From the NCBI RefSeq assembly GCF_003054555.1, contig NZ_CP026304.1, positions 7,626,001 through 7,690,000 of the forward strand: a DNA stretch of 64,000 nucleotides, given 5' to 3'. How positions within the stretch are numbered: position 1 is the stretch's first letter; every line of letters starts with the position of its first letter. Below are positions 16,939 to 25,560 of this stretch, piece by piece. Source of the DNA: Streptomyces lunaelactis. Lineage in GTDB: Bacteria; Actinomycetota; Actinomycetes; Streptomycetales; Streptomycetaceae. Position numbers and translations under genes: made by a program. The notes below the pieces were generated by a model. It was not told where the DNA came from. It worked only from the letters and a program-made list of their open reading frames with translations, and ran no database searches.

Positions 16939-17112
16939 GTGACAACAGAATCAACGAAGCACGAACAGCGACCGCCGGAACGCGACGGCGAACGGTCCGG
17001 CCGGTCCGACGAACTCGGCAGCCTGGAAGTCTGGGCCCGATCGGCACCGATCCGGCTGGCCGGCTACGAGGACGACCTCGCCGAGCCGCATATCCTGCCC
17101 GGCATCGACTGA
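16939..17112 (+). CDS. 57-residue peptide of unknown function (candidate RiPP precursor)
   Basis: GTG start at 16939 with GAGGAG 5-7 nt upstream; 57 residues. The first half is hydrophilic and charged (KHEQRPPERDGERSGRSD). The second half has a different character: LEVWARSAPIRLAGYEDD followed by LAEPHILPGID. There is no cysteine, signal peptide or membrane segment. The leader-like charged half, the compact core-like C-terminus with one Trp and one Tyr, and a dedicated terminator 16 bp after the stop suggest an abundant small product or peptide precursor. No modification enzyme is adjacent: the neighbours are an SDR pseudogene and a lipase-maturation-factor gene. I do not recognise the family. 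Confidence 0.65.
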   Translation: MTTESTKHEQRPPERDGERSGRSDELGSLEVWARSAPIRLAGYEDDLAEPHILPGID

Positions 17113-17128
17113 GCGGATCGCTTCGCAC

Positions 17129-17160
17129 CGTACCCCCTGGCCGCACCGCCAGGGGGTACG
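17129..17160 (+). terminator. Strong terminator hairpin after the 57-residue peptide gene
   Basis: CGTACCCCCTGGC (17129-17141) pairs perfectly with GCCAGGGGGTACG (17148-17160) around a 6-nt loop. The 13-bp perfect stem starts 16 bp after the peptide gene stop. It faces the 3' end of the minus-strand gene at 17213, so it could act in both directions. Confidence 0.8.
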
Positions 17161-17212
17161 GATGGTCCGGGGGCGCGGATGGTTCGACAACTCCCCGAGC
17201 ACGCATGGGTGT

Positions 17213-18619
17213 TCAGAATAGCCTGGTAGGCCTGAGGAACTCCCGTACGTAGGTCCGGTGCCACCAGGCGCCGGTGGCCCGCAGTTCGCGCCAGGTCGTG
17301 TACCGGTAGCGGTACACCCTGGCGCGGACATACGCGGGCGGGGCGTCCGGGAACGGGTTGTGGGCCAGCAGCCGCAGCGTGTCCCGGTCGCCGTCGAGCA
17401 GCCGCTCCATGAAGGGCCCGAACCAGGAGCGTGCGTAGGCGGGGGAGAGCGCGGCGAACCACATCATCCAGTCGAGCCGCAGGTGGTACGGGGCGAACTG
17501 GCGCGGCATCCTGCGCACGTCACCGGGCTTGCCCTTGAACCCGTACTCCCGCCAGACCGTGCCCGGGTGGAGCACCGTCTCCTCGGTTCCCTCGACCACC
17601 AGCTCCTGGCGCACCCGCCCGACGGTGCCGAACGCGCCGTAGGCATTGACCAGATGGAGCGGGTCGTAGGAGCGGTTCATCGACTGGCGCCGGGAGAGCA
17701 GATTGCGCGCCGGACGGTAACTGCGGCCCAGCAGCAGGGCGGTGACGGCGATCACCACGATCTCGTACCAGAGCGGCGGCGCGGGCAGCGCGGGGGGATC
17801 CGCGATCAGCGAGGCGTCCACGGCGGACAGGGCGAGCGTGATGGTGATCCAGTTCAGCCAGGCGAAGTTGCCGGAGAGCACCAGCCACAGCTGGGTCAGC
17901 ACGATCATCCCCGCCGCCGCGCTTGCCACCGGCTGAGGGGTGAACAGCAGGACGGGGATCAGGAGTTGGGTCACATGGTTGGCCGCCACCTCGACCCGGT
18001 GGAGGGGTTTCGGCAGGTGGTGGAAGAACCAGCTCAGCGGGCCCGGCATGGGCTGGGTCTCATGGTGGAAGTACAGGCAGGTGAGCTTGCGCCAGCACTC
18101 GTCGCCGCGGATCTTGATCAGACCCGCGCCGAACTCCACCCGGAACAGCACCCAGCGCAGCAGCCACAGCACCAGCACGGGCGGGGCCGTGCGCTCATTG
18201 CCGAGGAAGACGGCGAGAAAGCCCGTCTCGAGCAGCAGTGACTCCCAGCCGAATCCGTACCAGGTCTGTCCGACATTGACGATCGACAGATACAGCACCC
18301 ACAGCGCCGCCCACCACGCCATCGCGCCCCAGAGCGGGATCCGGTCGGCCGCGCCCGCGACCAGCGCCGCCGAGAGCAGCGCGCCGGTCCAGGCACAGAG
18401 TGCGAAGTAGCGGTCGGAGTAGTGCAGTTGAAAGAGGCTCGGCGCGCGGCGCAGCGGTATCCGTCGTACGTACGCGGGCACGGGCAGCATGCCCCGCTCG
18501 CCGATCAGCGCCCGGAACTGCAGGGCGGCGGTGAGAAAGGCGATCAGATACACACCGGCCAGAGCCCGCTGGAAGACCAGCCGGCTGAGCCAGTAGTCAC
18601 CGTCGCTGAACCACTCCAT
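17213..18619 (-). CDS. Lipase maturation factor (LMF1)-family membrane protein
   Basis: 468 residues with about six to eight hydrophobic segments. Family landmarks are FQLHYSDRYFALCAWTG, WYGFGWESLLLETGFLAVFL, LLRWVLFRVEFGAGLIKIRG, FHHETQPMPGPLSWFFHHLP and LDWMMWFAAL. Vertebrate LMF1 helps fold lipases in the ER; the bacterial role is unknown. ATG at 18619 starts 11 bp after the stop of the DUF1990 gene. It is the third gene of a three-gene minus-strand operon whose first gene is damaged. If transcription depends on the same promoter, this gene may still be expressed. Confidence 0.85.
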   Translation of the reverse strand: MEWFSDGDYWLSRLVFQRALAGVYLIAFLTAALQFRALIGERGMLPVPAYVRRIPLRRAPSLFQLHYSDRYFALCAWTGALLSAALVAGAADRIPLWGAMAWWAALWVLYLSIVNVGQTWYGFGWESLLLETGFLAVFLGNERTAPPVLVLWLLRWVLFRVEFGAGLIKIRGDECWRKLTCLYFHHETQPMPGPLSWFFHHLPKPLHRVEVAANHVTQLLIPVLLFTPQPVASAAAGMIVLTQLWLVLSGNFAWLNWITITLALSAVDASLIADPPALPAPPLWYEIVVIAVTALLLGRSYRPARNLLSRRQSMNRSYDPLHLVNAYGAFGTVGRVRQELVVEGTEETVLHPGTVWREYGFKGKPGDVRRMPRQFAPYHLRLDWMMWFAALSPAYARSWFGPFMERLLDGDRDTLRLLAHNPFPDAPPAYVRARVYRYRYTTWRELRATGAWWHRTYVREFLRPTRLF

Positions 18620-18630
18620 TGCTTCCAGTA

Positions 18631-19161
18631 TCAGCCAGTGGTGACCCGCCGCAGTGTGTGACCGAGCCGCCGGGCGTACCACTTCTGCGCCGCGGGCACG
18701 AGCGGACCCGCGAGCCGGGTGTACCAGGCCGCCGGACGGCTGAACGCCATGACCGTGAACCACACCGAGCCGTCGTCCCGGATGTCGACGACGAACGACT
18801 CCTCACCGCACTCCGGGTGCCCGGCCAGCGTCCCGTAGGCGAAGCCGGTCCGGTCCTTCTCGTACGCCGTCCAGATCACCTCGCACGGCGCGCTGACCCG
18901 CAGCGGTCCGGCGCCGGCCGAGACCTCGAGCCGGACGCCGCGCTCGGCCCGCGCCGCGGTGGCGCGCACCCGGGCGCCCGACTCGCGGTGCGTGCGCCAG
19001 GTGGTGACCGCCGTTCCGGCCGCTTCGAAGTCTGCGCGGCCCCGGCCGATCCTTTCGGTGTGGTGGAGGTGGTGGTATCCGTCGGGCAGCGGGCCGAGCC
19101 GGGTGGCCCCCACCTCGTGGTAGTTGAGCGTGCGGCCGGTCATCCTGCGGACGTTGTTCAT
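18631..19161 (-). CDS. DUF1990 family protein
   Basis: 176 residues: LNYHEVGAT near the start, HTERIGRGRADFEAAGTAV, then TAYEKDRTGFAYGTLAGHPECGEESF and FSRPAAWYTRLAGPLVPAAQ. These match the DUF1990 (YndG/UPF0548) family, a small beta-rich domain of unknown function often found with YndJ. ATG at 19161 overlaps the stop of the broken YndJ-like gene (TGA at 19158-19160), so it is normally translated by coupling. Loss of the upstream reading frame could reduce its translation. Confidence 0.8.
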   Translation of the reverse strand: MNNVRRMTGRTLNYHEVGATRLGPLPDGYHHLHHTERIGRGRADFEAAGTAVTTWRTHRESGARVRATAARAERGVRLEVSAGAGPLRVSAPCEVIWTAYEKDRTGFAYGTLAGHPECGEESFVVDIRDDGSVWFTVMAFSRPAAWYTRLAGPLVPAAQKWYARRLGHTLRRVTTG

Positions 19162-19723
19162 GCGGCCTTCTCCTTGAGTCGTCGCCAGGCCAGCACCGAG
19201 CAGAGCGCGAAGCCGAGGGCGTTGCCGAGGCCGTGGGTGGCGGCCATCCAGGTCAGATTCGGATGGGGCGGTCCGGTGGCCCCGCCGAGCGCCCAGCTCA
19301 GGGCGAGCAGCATCGTCGCCACCAGTACGGCGGCCGAGACGGCCAGCAGGCCGCGGGTGAACCGGTCCCGCTCGCCGGCCCGTACATCGCGCCAGGTCAG
19401 CAGGGCGACGGTCCACATGCCCGCGGTCAGTACGAGTGCCCCGAGCAGCTCGGCCCAGTCGTTCTCGGCGGGTGGGAGCGAGCGCGTACGGGCCAGTCGG
19501 CGCGGTGCGTGGAGGGCGAGGGCGAGCGTTCCGAGGGCGTAGACGGCCGCGAGTGCGGCTGCGGTGGCCAGCGCGGCAGCCAGAGAGCGACGGCTCCGGG
19601 GACGGCGAACACGGGCCATGTCCGCCGAATGGGCGTGAGCTCCGCGGCGTCGATGAGACGGAGTCCCGCCGGCACCACGACGAGCATGCCGAGCATCACG
19701 ATCAGGCTGACCAGTACGGACAT
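19158..19723 (-). pseudogene. YndJ-like membrane protein gene, frameshifted and apparently shortened
   Basis: The 5' part, from ATG at 19723, encodes MSVLVSLIVMLGMLVVVPAG, TPIRRTWPVFAVPGAVALWL and then runs out of frame around 19565-19585. The continuation is in another frame: LATAAALAAVYALGTLALAL, then DWAELLGALVLTAGMWTVAL, LALSWALGG and WMAATHGLGNALGFALCSVL, ending at 19158. Joined, the product is about 188 residues. From memory YndJ-like proteins are about 270-300 residues, so a central block before DWAELLG also seems missing. The two halves in different frames show directly that the gene is broken; the deletion is inferred from family length. Confidence 0.7.
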
Positions 19724-19741
19724 CGCACCCCACCCCTGGAC

Positions 19742-19797
19742 TTGAACGTGTTCAATTTCTCGCGGTCGAGACTAGACCCTTAATTGAACGCGTTCAA
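19742..19797. promoter_or_regulatory. Twin palindromic operators upstream of the YndJ/DUF1990/LMF operon
   Basis: TTGAACGTGTTCAA at 19742-19755 and TTGAACGCGTTCAA at 19784-19797. The second is a perfect 14-bp palindrome; the first shares the TTGAAC/GTTCAA arms with a GT centre. The sites are 42 bp apart start to start, four helical turns, and lie just before the YndJ start at 19723. Short AT-ended palindromes like this are typical TetR-family sites. No TetR gene is present nearby. Confidence 0.7.
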
Positions 19798-19865
19798 GTC
19801 GCGGGGGTGGCTGGGGTCCGGCAGAAATTGAGGAACTACTCGGAGTGAAGAGGCGGGAGATCTTC

Positions 19866-20909
19866 GTGCGTCCACAGATTCGTCGCTGCTACGCGGCCGT
19901 CGCCGCGCTGTCCGTGGGGCTTCTGGTCGCCGGCTGCGGCGGCAATGCGGCGGCGACGGACTCGGAGGTGGTGTTCCTCCAGCCCGCCGCGGCAAGGGGC
20001 CCGGACCCGTACACCGCTTCGACGGCCAGAAACACCGGGACGGTCCCGCCTCCGCCGCCCGGGCCGAGCGCGCCGAGCGGACCCTCCAGCGCACAGCTGA
20101 CGCTGCGCACCATGTCCGGCTCGACACCCGGTCTGTACGGCGGCACGCAGTCCATCGGCAGCTGCGACGTGGAGCAGCAGATCTCCTACCTCAGCGGCGA
20201 CCAGGCGAAGGCGCGTGCATTCGCCCAGGGTGCGGGCACCTCCCAGGCGGACGTTGCCGGCTTCCTGCGCGGGCTGACTCCCGTCGTCGTGCGCGCCGAC
20301 ACCCGGGTGACCAACCACGGTTTCCGCAACGGCTCCGCGATCGGCTACCAGTCCGTACTGCAGGCCGGCACCGCCGTGTTGGTGGACCAGAACGGCGCGC
20401 CCCGCGTCCGCTGCGCCTGCGGAAACCCGCTGAAGCCGCCGGTCGCCGTCAAGGGCGCCGTGGTCCACAAGGGGCAGCCGTGGCCGGGCTACCAGCCCGA
20501 GCGGGTCATCGTCGTCGAGCCCGCCACGACGATCATCAACAACATCGTGATCGTCAACATCGTCGACAACGCCTGGATCGAGCGGAGGACCGGGACCGAT
20601 GGCGAGGAGGACAGGCCGCCCGAGGTGCTCCCGCCCATCGACCCGGACGACGTCTTCACCAACCCGACGGGGCCGAGCGACTCGACAAGTCCGAGCGACG
20701 ACACGCAGAGCAGCCCCACGCCGACGCAGACCTCGCCACCGGTGAATCCGCCGGCCGAGCCGCCCGTGGAGCCTCCGGCGACGCCGGACGAGGTGCAGAC
20801 CCCGCCCGTCGCCCCGGATGTGCCCTCACAGGAGGGGGTCGATCCGTCCCAGCCGGACCTCGTCATCCCCTCCGAGCCGCCGGCCGAGCCGGACACGTTC
20901 CAGGGCTGA
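19866..20909 (+). CDS. Secreted lipoprotein with Pro/Ser/Thr-rich tail (DUF6777-like)
   Basis: About 347 residues. The lipobox is LLVAGC (Cys24 from the GTG at 19866, which has GCGGGAGA 6 nt upstream). An alternative GTG at 19845 would add seven residues. The middle domain contains SGSTPGLYGGTQSIGSCDVE, DVAGFLRGLTPVVVRADTR and VTNHGFRNGSAIGYQSVLQAG, which I associate with DUF6777 lipoproteins. It has four cysteines besides the lipobox and is followed by an acidic Pro-rich tail from about residue 245. It is divergent from the YndJ operon and 52 bp upstream of the SpoIIE-type gene. Function unknown. Confidence 0.7.
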   Translation: MRPQIRRCYAAVAALSVGLLVAGCGGNAAATDSEVVFLQPAAARGPDPYTASTARNTGTVPPPPPGPSAPSGPSSAQLTLRTMSGSTPGLYGGTQSIGSCDVEQQISYLSGDQAKARAFAQGAGTSQADVAGFLRGLTPVVVRADTRVTNHGFRNGSAIGYQSVLQAGTAVLVDQNGAPRVRCACGNPLKPPVAVKGAVVHKGQPWPGYQPERVIVVEPATTIINNIVIVNIVDNAWIERRTGTDGEEDRPPEVLPPIDPDDVFTNPTGPSDSTSPSDDTQSSPTPTQTSPPVNPPAEPPVEPPATPDEVQTPPVAPDVPSQEGVDPSQPDLVIPSEPPAEPDTFQG

Positions 20910-20961
20910 GCGGGCCCACCGCGCGCTCGAGGAATCCGACAAATGATGGCAGAGTGTCCCC

Positions 20962-23037
20962 ATGGTTGATCGGGCAGCGGGTGCCCTGTCGCTTCCCGAT
21001 GATTGGCCGGCCCACCCGGATCTGAGCCTGATCCTCAACCGTATGGGCAGTTTCGACTGGGATCTGGCCAGCGGCCTGATGCACCTGGACCGGACCGGTC
21101 ACGAGGTGTTCGACCTGCGCCCCGGCGAGTACGACGGTCACCCGGAGAGCCTGGCTTTCCGGGTGCCGCACGACGAGGCCATCCGGCTGGACACCCTGGT
21201 GGCGCAGGCGCTGAAGAACGGCAGCGAGCACTACGGCGCGTACTTCCGCATCCGCCGCCGTGACGGAAGCCTGCGCTGGACACACACGCAGGGCTTCGTC
21301 CGGCGCGACGAGACGGGCAGGCCGCTGCGGATCATCGGCATCATCCGCGACGCCACCGAGGAGCTCGCCGACTCCACGACCCGCCGCGAAGTCGATGCGG
21401 AGCGCCGGAGGCAGACCAGCGTCGTCGACAGCACCACCGCCGCCCTCGCCCACGCCAGGACGGTGCAGGACGTCATCGATGTGCTCAAGGACTCGCACGG
21501 TCTGGAGCACTTCGGCGCGACCAGCCTGGTCATGGGGCTGCTGGAGTCGGGCGGCCGGATCCATCTGGTCGCCGACGGGCCCGAGGGGTCCTTCGTGCCG
21601 GGGACCCGCTACACCAGGGTCGACGAGGAGTACCCGATGAGCGAGGTCGTACGCACGCTCACGCCCCGCTTCATCGAGTCCGAACGGGACTTCGCCGACT
21701 CCTATCCGATTCTGTGGCCGAACATCAAAGAGCTCGGCATCACGTCCGCGGTCTATCTGCCGCTCATCGCCCAGGCCCGCCCCATCGGAGCGCTCGGCCT
21801 CCTCTACAGCGACAGGATCGGCTTCAGCTCCGAGGAGCGCAATCTGCTCGTCGCGCTCGGCAGCAGCATCGCGCAGAGCCTGCAGCGTGCCGTGCTCTAC
21901 GAACAGGAACACGACCTCGCCGAAGGGCTCCAGCAGGCGATGCTGCCGCGCCGGATCCCCGATGTGCCCGGCGCGCAGATCGCGGTGCGCTACCGCTCCG
22001 CGCGGCTCGGCCGGGACATCGGCGGCGACTGGTACGACATCATCGCGCTGCCCGGCGGCCGGGTCGGCGCGGTCATCGGCGACGTACAGGGGCATGACAC
22101 GCACGCGGCCGCGGTGATGGGGCAACTGCGCATCGTGCTGCGGGCGTACGCCGCCGAGGGGCACACCCCGGCCACCGTGATGGCGCGTGCCTCGGTCTTC
22201 CTGGACGAGCTCGACACCGAGCGGTTCGCGACCTGCACCTACGTGGAGGCCGATCTGACGACGGGGGTGATGCAGCTGGTGCGCGCCGGCCATGTCGATC
22301 CGCTGATCCGGGACAAGAACGGCAGTACCCGCCGGCTGCCCGTGGAGGGCGGGCTGCCGCTGGGGCTTTCCGCGGAGTTCGGCGGGCTCGAATACCCGGT
22401 CAGTACCGTCGAGCTGGACCCCGGCCAGACCCTGGTCCTCTACACCGACGGGCTCATCGAGCAGCCGGGCGCCGACCTGGACGACGGGATGCAGCTGCTG
22501 ACCTCCCTGGTGCACGGCGGCCCGCGCGATCTGCAGCTGCTCGCCGACCGGCTGTGCAGGGTGGTCGACGAGCGGGGCGGCGACGACGATGTGGCGATAC
22601 TGCTCCTGCGCCGCAAGGGCGCGTACACCCCGCAGACCGGCGGCCGGCTCCAGCAGCATGTCGCACAGAACGATCCCGAGGCGCTGCGCTCGGCCCGGCA
22701 CATGATCCGGGCGGCGGTGGCGGCCTGGGGAGCGCGGGAGCGGGCGGACGAGATCGAGCTGGCCGCCGACGAGATGATCACCAATGCCCTGATGCACACC
22801 GACGGTGGGGCGATCGTGACCATCCGGGTGCTCTCCGGGCCGGAGCGGCGGCTGCGGGTGGAGGTCGAGGACCGCTCCAGCGCGCTGCCCCGGCGCCGCG
22901 AAGCGGGGGAGTCGGGCGTCTCAGGCCGCGGGCTGCTCCTGGTGGACCGGTTGACCGAGGCCTGGGGGGTGGAGTCGAGAGGCAGCGGCAAGTGTGTCTG
23001 GTGCGAGTTCGTGATTCCGGACAGGCCGAAGTCCTGA
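20962..23037 (+). CDS. PAS-GAF-PP2C (SpoIIE)-HATPase regulatory phosphatase
   Basis: 691 residues with four domains in order. A PAS/PAC sensor (about 20-135: RMGSFDWDLASGLMHLD, DGSLRWTHTQGFV) is followed by a GAF domain (about 150-310). A PP2C SpoIIE phosphatase (about 330-550) starts GLQQAMLPRRIPDVPG and shows GGDWYDIIALPGGRVGAVIG and LVLYTDGLIE. A GHKL ATPase (about 570-690) has AADEMITNALMHTDGG and GRGLLLVDRL. Streptomyces proteins of this type dephosphorylate anti-anti-sigma factors and carry a built-in anti-sigma kinase. No partner sigma or STAS gene is adjacent. The ATG at 20962 has no strong ribosome-binding site. Confidence 0.93.
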   Translation: MVDRAAGALSLPDDWPAHPDLSLILNRMGSFDWDLASGLMHLDRTGHEVFDLRPGEYDGHPESLAFRVPHDEAIRLDTLVAQALKNGSEHYGAYFRIRRRDGSLRWTHTQGFVRRDETGRPLRIIGIIRDATEELADSTTRREVDAERRRQTSVVDSTTAALAHARTVQDVIDVLKDSHGLEHFGATSLVMGLLESGGRIHLVADGPEGSFVPGTRYTRVDEEYPMSEVVRTLTPRFIESERDFADSYPILWPNIKELGITSAVYLPLIAQARPIGALGLLYSDRIGFSSEERNLLVALGSSIAQSLQRAVLYEQEHDLAEGLQQAMLPRRIPDVPGAQIAVRYRSARLGRDIGGDWYDIIALPGGRVGAVIGDVQGHDTHAAAVMGQLRIVLRAYAAEGHTPATVMARASVFLDELDTERFATCTYVEADLTTGVMQLVRAGHVDPLIRDKNGSTRRLPVEGGLPLGLSAEFGGLEYPVSTVELDPGQTLVLYTDGLIEQPGADLDDGMQLLTSLVHGGPRDLQLLADRLCRVVDERGGDDDVAILLLRRKGAYTPQTGGRLQQHVAQNDPEALRSARHMIRAAVAAWGARERADEIELAADEMITNALMHTDGGAIVTIRVLSGPERRLRVEVEDRSSALPRRREAGESGVSGRGLLLVDRLTEAWGVESRGSGKCVWCEFVIPDRPKS

Positions 23038-23139
23038 ATACTATCCGTTGTTAACTGTCCGTAAACTGATCGTACTTGACCGTAACCGAGCGAAGACGAT
23101 TGACTGCCCACTCCCGGCCTTCTAGGACATGAGGAACCA

Positions 23140-24519
23140 TTGAGCAGCGAGCTTCTCGCACCTCTCGACCTGGCGTTCTGGCACCTCGAATCCGCCGGTC
23201 ACCCGATGCATCTCGGCGCCCTCGCCTTCTTCGCGCCGGCGTGCACTCCCGCGCCCGCTCCCGAGGCACGGCCCGGCGACCGCGTCCTCGGCCTGCTCGC
23301 CGACCGCGCCGCGGCGATCCCCCGGCTGCGGATGCGGGTGCGGGACGTCCTGCTGCCCGTCGGCGGAGCCGCCTGGATGGTGGCCAAGGACTTCGACGTA
23401 CGGCGGCATGTGCACCACATCCGGCTCCCCGGCGGCGACTTCACCACCGAGGCCACCGCCATCGCCGGTGAGTTGATGGAGCGGCCACTCGAACGTGGCC
23501 TGCCGCCCTGGGAGATGTGGCTCCTCACCGGCGCCGACGAAGGCGAAGGGGGCGCCGGACCGTTCGCGGTGCTGGTCAAGCTCCATCACGCACTGGCCGA
23601 CGGCATGCGCGCGGTCGCCATCGGGGCCGGCATCTTCGACGAGATCGCCGATGCCCGCAGGGTCGGCGTGCGGCGCGCGCGTCCCGTTCCGCCCCGCTCC
23701 TGGCTCCCCGGTCCCGGGAAGGTGGCCGGCTTCGCCCGGAACCGTATCGAGGAGCTCGGCCGCGCCGTCGACATCGGGGCGTCCGTCGTGCGGGCCAGCC
23801 GGTTCGACCCCCGGGGCATGCCCGCGCTCTCCGCCGGATCCAGCGGCACCCGACGGCTCGTCACTGCCGTACTCGACCTGGAGGATGTGCAGCGGGTGCG
23901 CAAGGTGGCGGGAGGCACCGCCAACGACGTACTTCTGGCGACCGTGGCGGGCGCGATGCGGCGGTGGATGGGGGACCGGAGCGAGCGGCTGCCCGTCGCC
24001 GATCCGCGCGCCCTGGTGCCGGTCTCCCGGCGCAGGCCCGGCAGCCCGTCCGGCTCGGGCAACAAGTTCTCGGCGTACCTGGTCCAGCTGCCGGTCTCCG
24101 ACCCCGACCCGCGCTCGCGCCTCGACGCCGTACGTATCGCGATGGACCGCAACAAGGCCGCGGGGCCCTCGCGCGGCGCCGGGGCGCTGGCCGTACTCGC
24201 CGATCAACTGCCGCCGCTGGCGCACCGCTTCGGCGCGCCACTGGCCCAAGGCGCGGCCCGCATCCTCTTCGACGTCCTGGTCACGAGCGTGCCGCTGCCG
24301 CGCTCGGCCCTCTCGCTCGGCGGCTGCCCGCTGCGTGAGGTCTACCCGATGGCGCCGCTGGCCCGCGGGCAGTCCCTGGCGATCGCCATGTCGACCTATG
24401 GCGGTCAGGTGCATGTGGGCCTGGTCGCCGACGGCAAGGCGGTGCCCGATCTGGACCGGCTCGCGCACGGCCTCAAGGAGGAGCTCGCCGAACTCCTCGA
24501 CCTCAGCCTCGCCCGGTAG
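23140..24519 (+). CDS. Wax ester synthase/diacylglycerol acyltransferase (WS/DGAT)
   Basis: 459 residues. The active-site HHxxxDG motif is LVKLHHALADGMRA, near residue 148, and the N-terminal LDLAFWHLESAGHPMHLGAL and PPWEMWLL are family hallmarks. The C-terminal half includes NDVLLATVAGAMRRW. It transfers acyl groups from acyl-CoA to diacylglycerol or fatty alcohol, making storage triacylglycerol or wax esters. TTG at 23140 is used, with GAGGAA 4 nt upstream. It appears monocistronic. Confidence 0.92.
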   Translation: MSSELLAPLDLAFWHLESAGHPMHLGALAFFAPACTPAPAPEARPGDRVLGLLADRAAAIPRLRMRVRDVLLPVGGAAWMVAKDFDVRRHVHHIRLPGGDFTTEATAIAGELMERPLERGLPPWEMWLLTGADEGEGGAGPFAVLVKLHHALADGMRAVAIGAGIFDEIADARRVGVRRARPVPPRSWLPGPGKVAGFARNRIEELGRAVDIGASVVRASRFDPRGMPALSAGSSGTRRLVTAVLDLEDVQRVRKVAGGTANDVLLATVAGAMRRWMGDRSERLPVADPRALVPVSRRRPGSPSGSGNKFSAYLVQLPVSDPDPRSRLDAVRIAMDRNKAAGPSRGAGALAVLADQLPPLAHRFGAPLAQGAARILFDVLVTSVPLPRSALSLGGCPLREVYPMAPLARGQSLAIAMSTYGGQVHVGLVADGKAVPDLDRLAHGLKEELAELLDLSLAR

Positions 24520-24641
24520 GGCCGCATTCCGCCACGGCTGTCCGGCGCTGAAGCAGCTGCCCGCCGAAGGGGTCGTCGGCGCGATCGGCGCCGGCATGCT
24601 TTGAGCCTGCGTCCGCCGCGCCGTTGCGGCACCCTGGATGC

Positions 24642-25502
24642 ATGCCGGAGCTGCCCGAAGTCGAAGCGCTGAGAGAGTTCCTCGACAGCCATCTGGTGGG
24701 ACAGGAGATCGTCCGCGTCCTGCCCCTGGCGATCAGCGTCCTCAAGACGTACGACCCGCCGCTGACCGCGGTCGAGGGCGCCACCGTCACCGCCGTGGAC
24801 CGGCACGGGAAGTGGCTGGACATCAGCGCGGGCGGACTCCATCTCGTCACCCATCTCGCCAGGGCGGGCTGGCTGCGGTGGAAGGACGAGTTCCCGGCCG
24901 CCCCGCCCCGCCCCGGCAAGGGACCGCTCGCCCTGCGCACCGTCCTGGCCGCGGGCGGCGGCTTCGACCTCACCGAGGCGGGCACCACCAAGCGCCTCGC
25001 CGTTCATCTCGTACGCGACCCGGCCGAGGTGCCCGGCATCGCCCGCCTCGGCCCCGATCCGCTCGCCGACGACTTCGACCGCGACGCCTTCGCCGCGCTG
25101 CTCGCCGGTGAACGGCGGCAGATCAAGGGCGCGCTGCGCGACCAGAGCCTGATCGCCGGCATCGGCAACGCCTACAGCGACGAGATCCTGCACGTCGCCA
25201 GGATGTCGCCGTTCAAGCCCGTACAGAACCTCAGCGAGAACGAGACCACCGCGCTGTACGAGGCCCTGCGCTCCACGCTGCGGGAAGCCGTCGAGCGCTC
25301 GCACGGACTGGCGGCGGGCAGACTCAAGGCAGAGAAGAAGAGCGGGCTGCGCGTCCACGGCCGCACCGGTCAGCCGTGTCCGGTCTGCGGCGACACCGTC
25401 CGCGAGGTCTCCTTCAGCGACTCCTCGCTGCAGTACTGCCCCACCTGCCAGACGGGCGGCAAGCCGCTCGCCGACCGCAGACTCTCCCGGCTGCTCAAGT
25501 AG
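24642..25502 (+). CDS. Fpg/Nei-family DNA glycosylase/AP lyase
   Basis: 286 residues starting MPELPEVEALREFL. Pro2 is the catalytic amine in this family, so the ATG at 24642 is fixed by function; the in-frame codon at 24624 is not used. The H2TH helix region has LRDQSLIAGIGNAYSDEILH. A C-terminal zinc finger is formed by CPVCG and CPTCQ. The enzyme excises oxidised bases and nicks the abasic site. The LSENETTALYEAL stretch and overall length resemble actinobacterial Nei-like Fpg paralogues rather than the principal mutM. Confidence 0.93.
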   Translation: MPELPEVEALREFLDSHLVGQEIVRVLPLAISVLKTYDPPLTAVEGATVTAVDRHGKWLDISAGGLHLVTHLARAGWLRWKDEFPAAPPRPGKGPLALRTVLAAGGGFDLTEAGTTKRLAVHLVRDPAEVPGIARLGPDPLADDFDRDAFAALLAGERRQIKGALRDQSLIAGIGNAYSDEILHVARMSPFKPVQNLSENETTALYEALRSTLREAVERSHGLAAGRLKAEKKSGLRVHGRTGQPCPVCGDTVREVSFSDSSLQYCPTCQTGGKPLADRRLSRLLK

Positions 25503-25560
25503 CATCAGCGGCTCCGCGGCGGGCCGCTCACTCATCCGGCCCGATCCGGAGGACAGGGCC

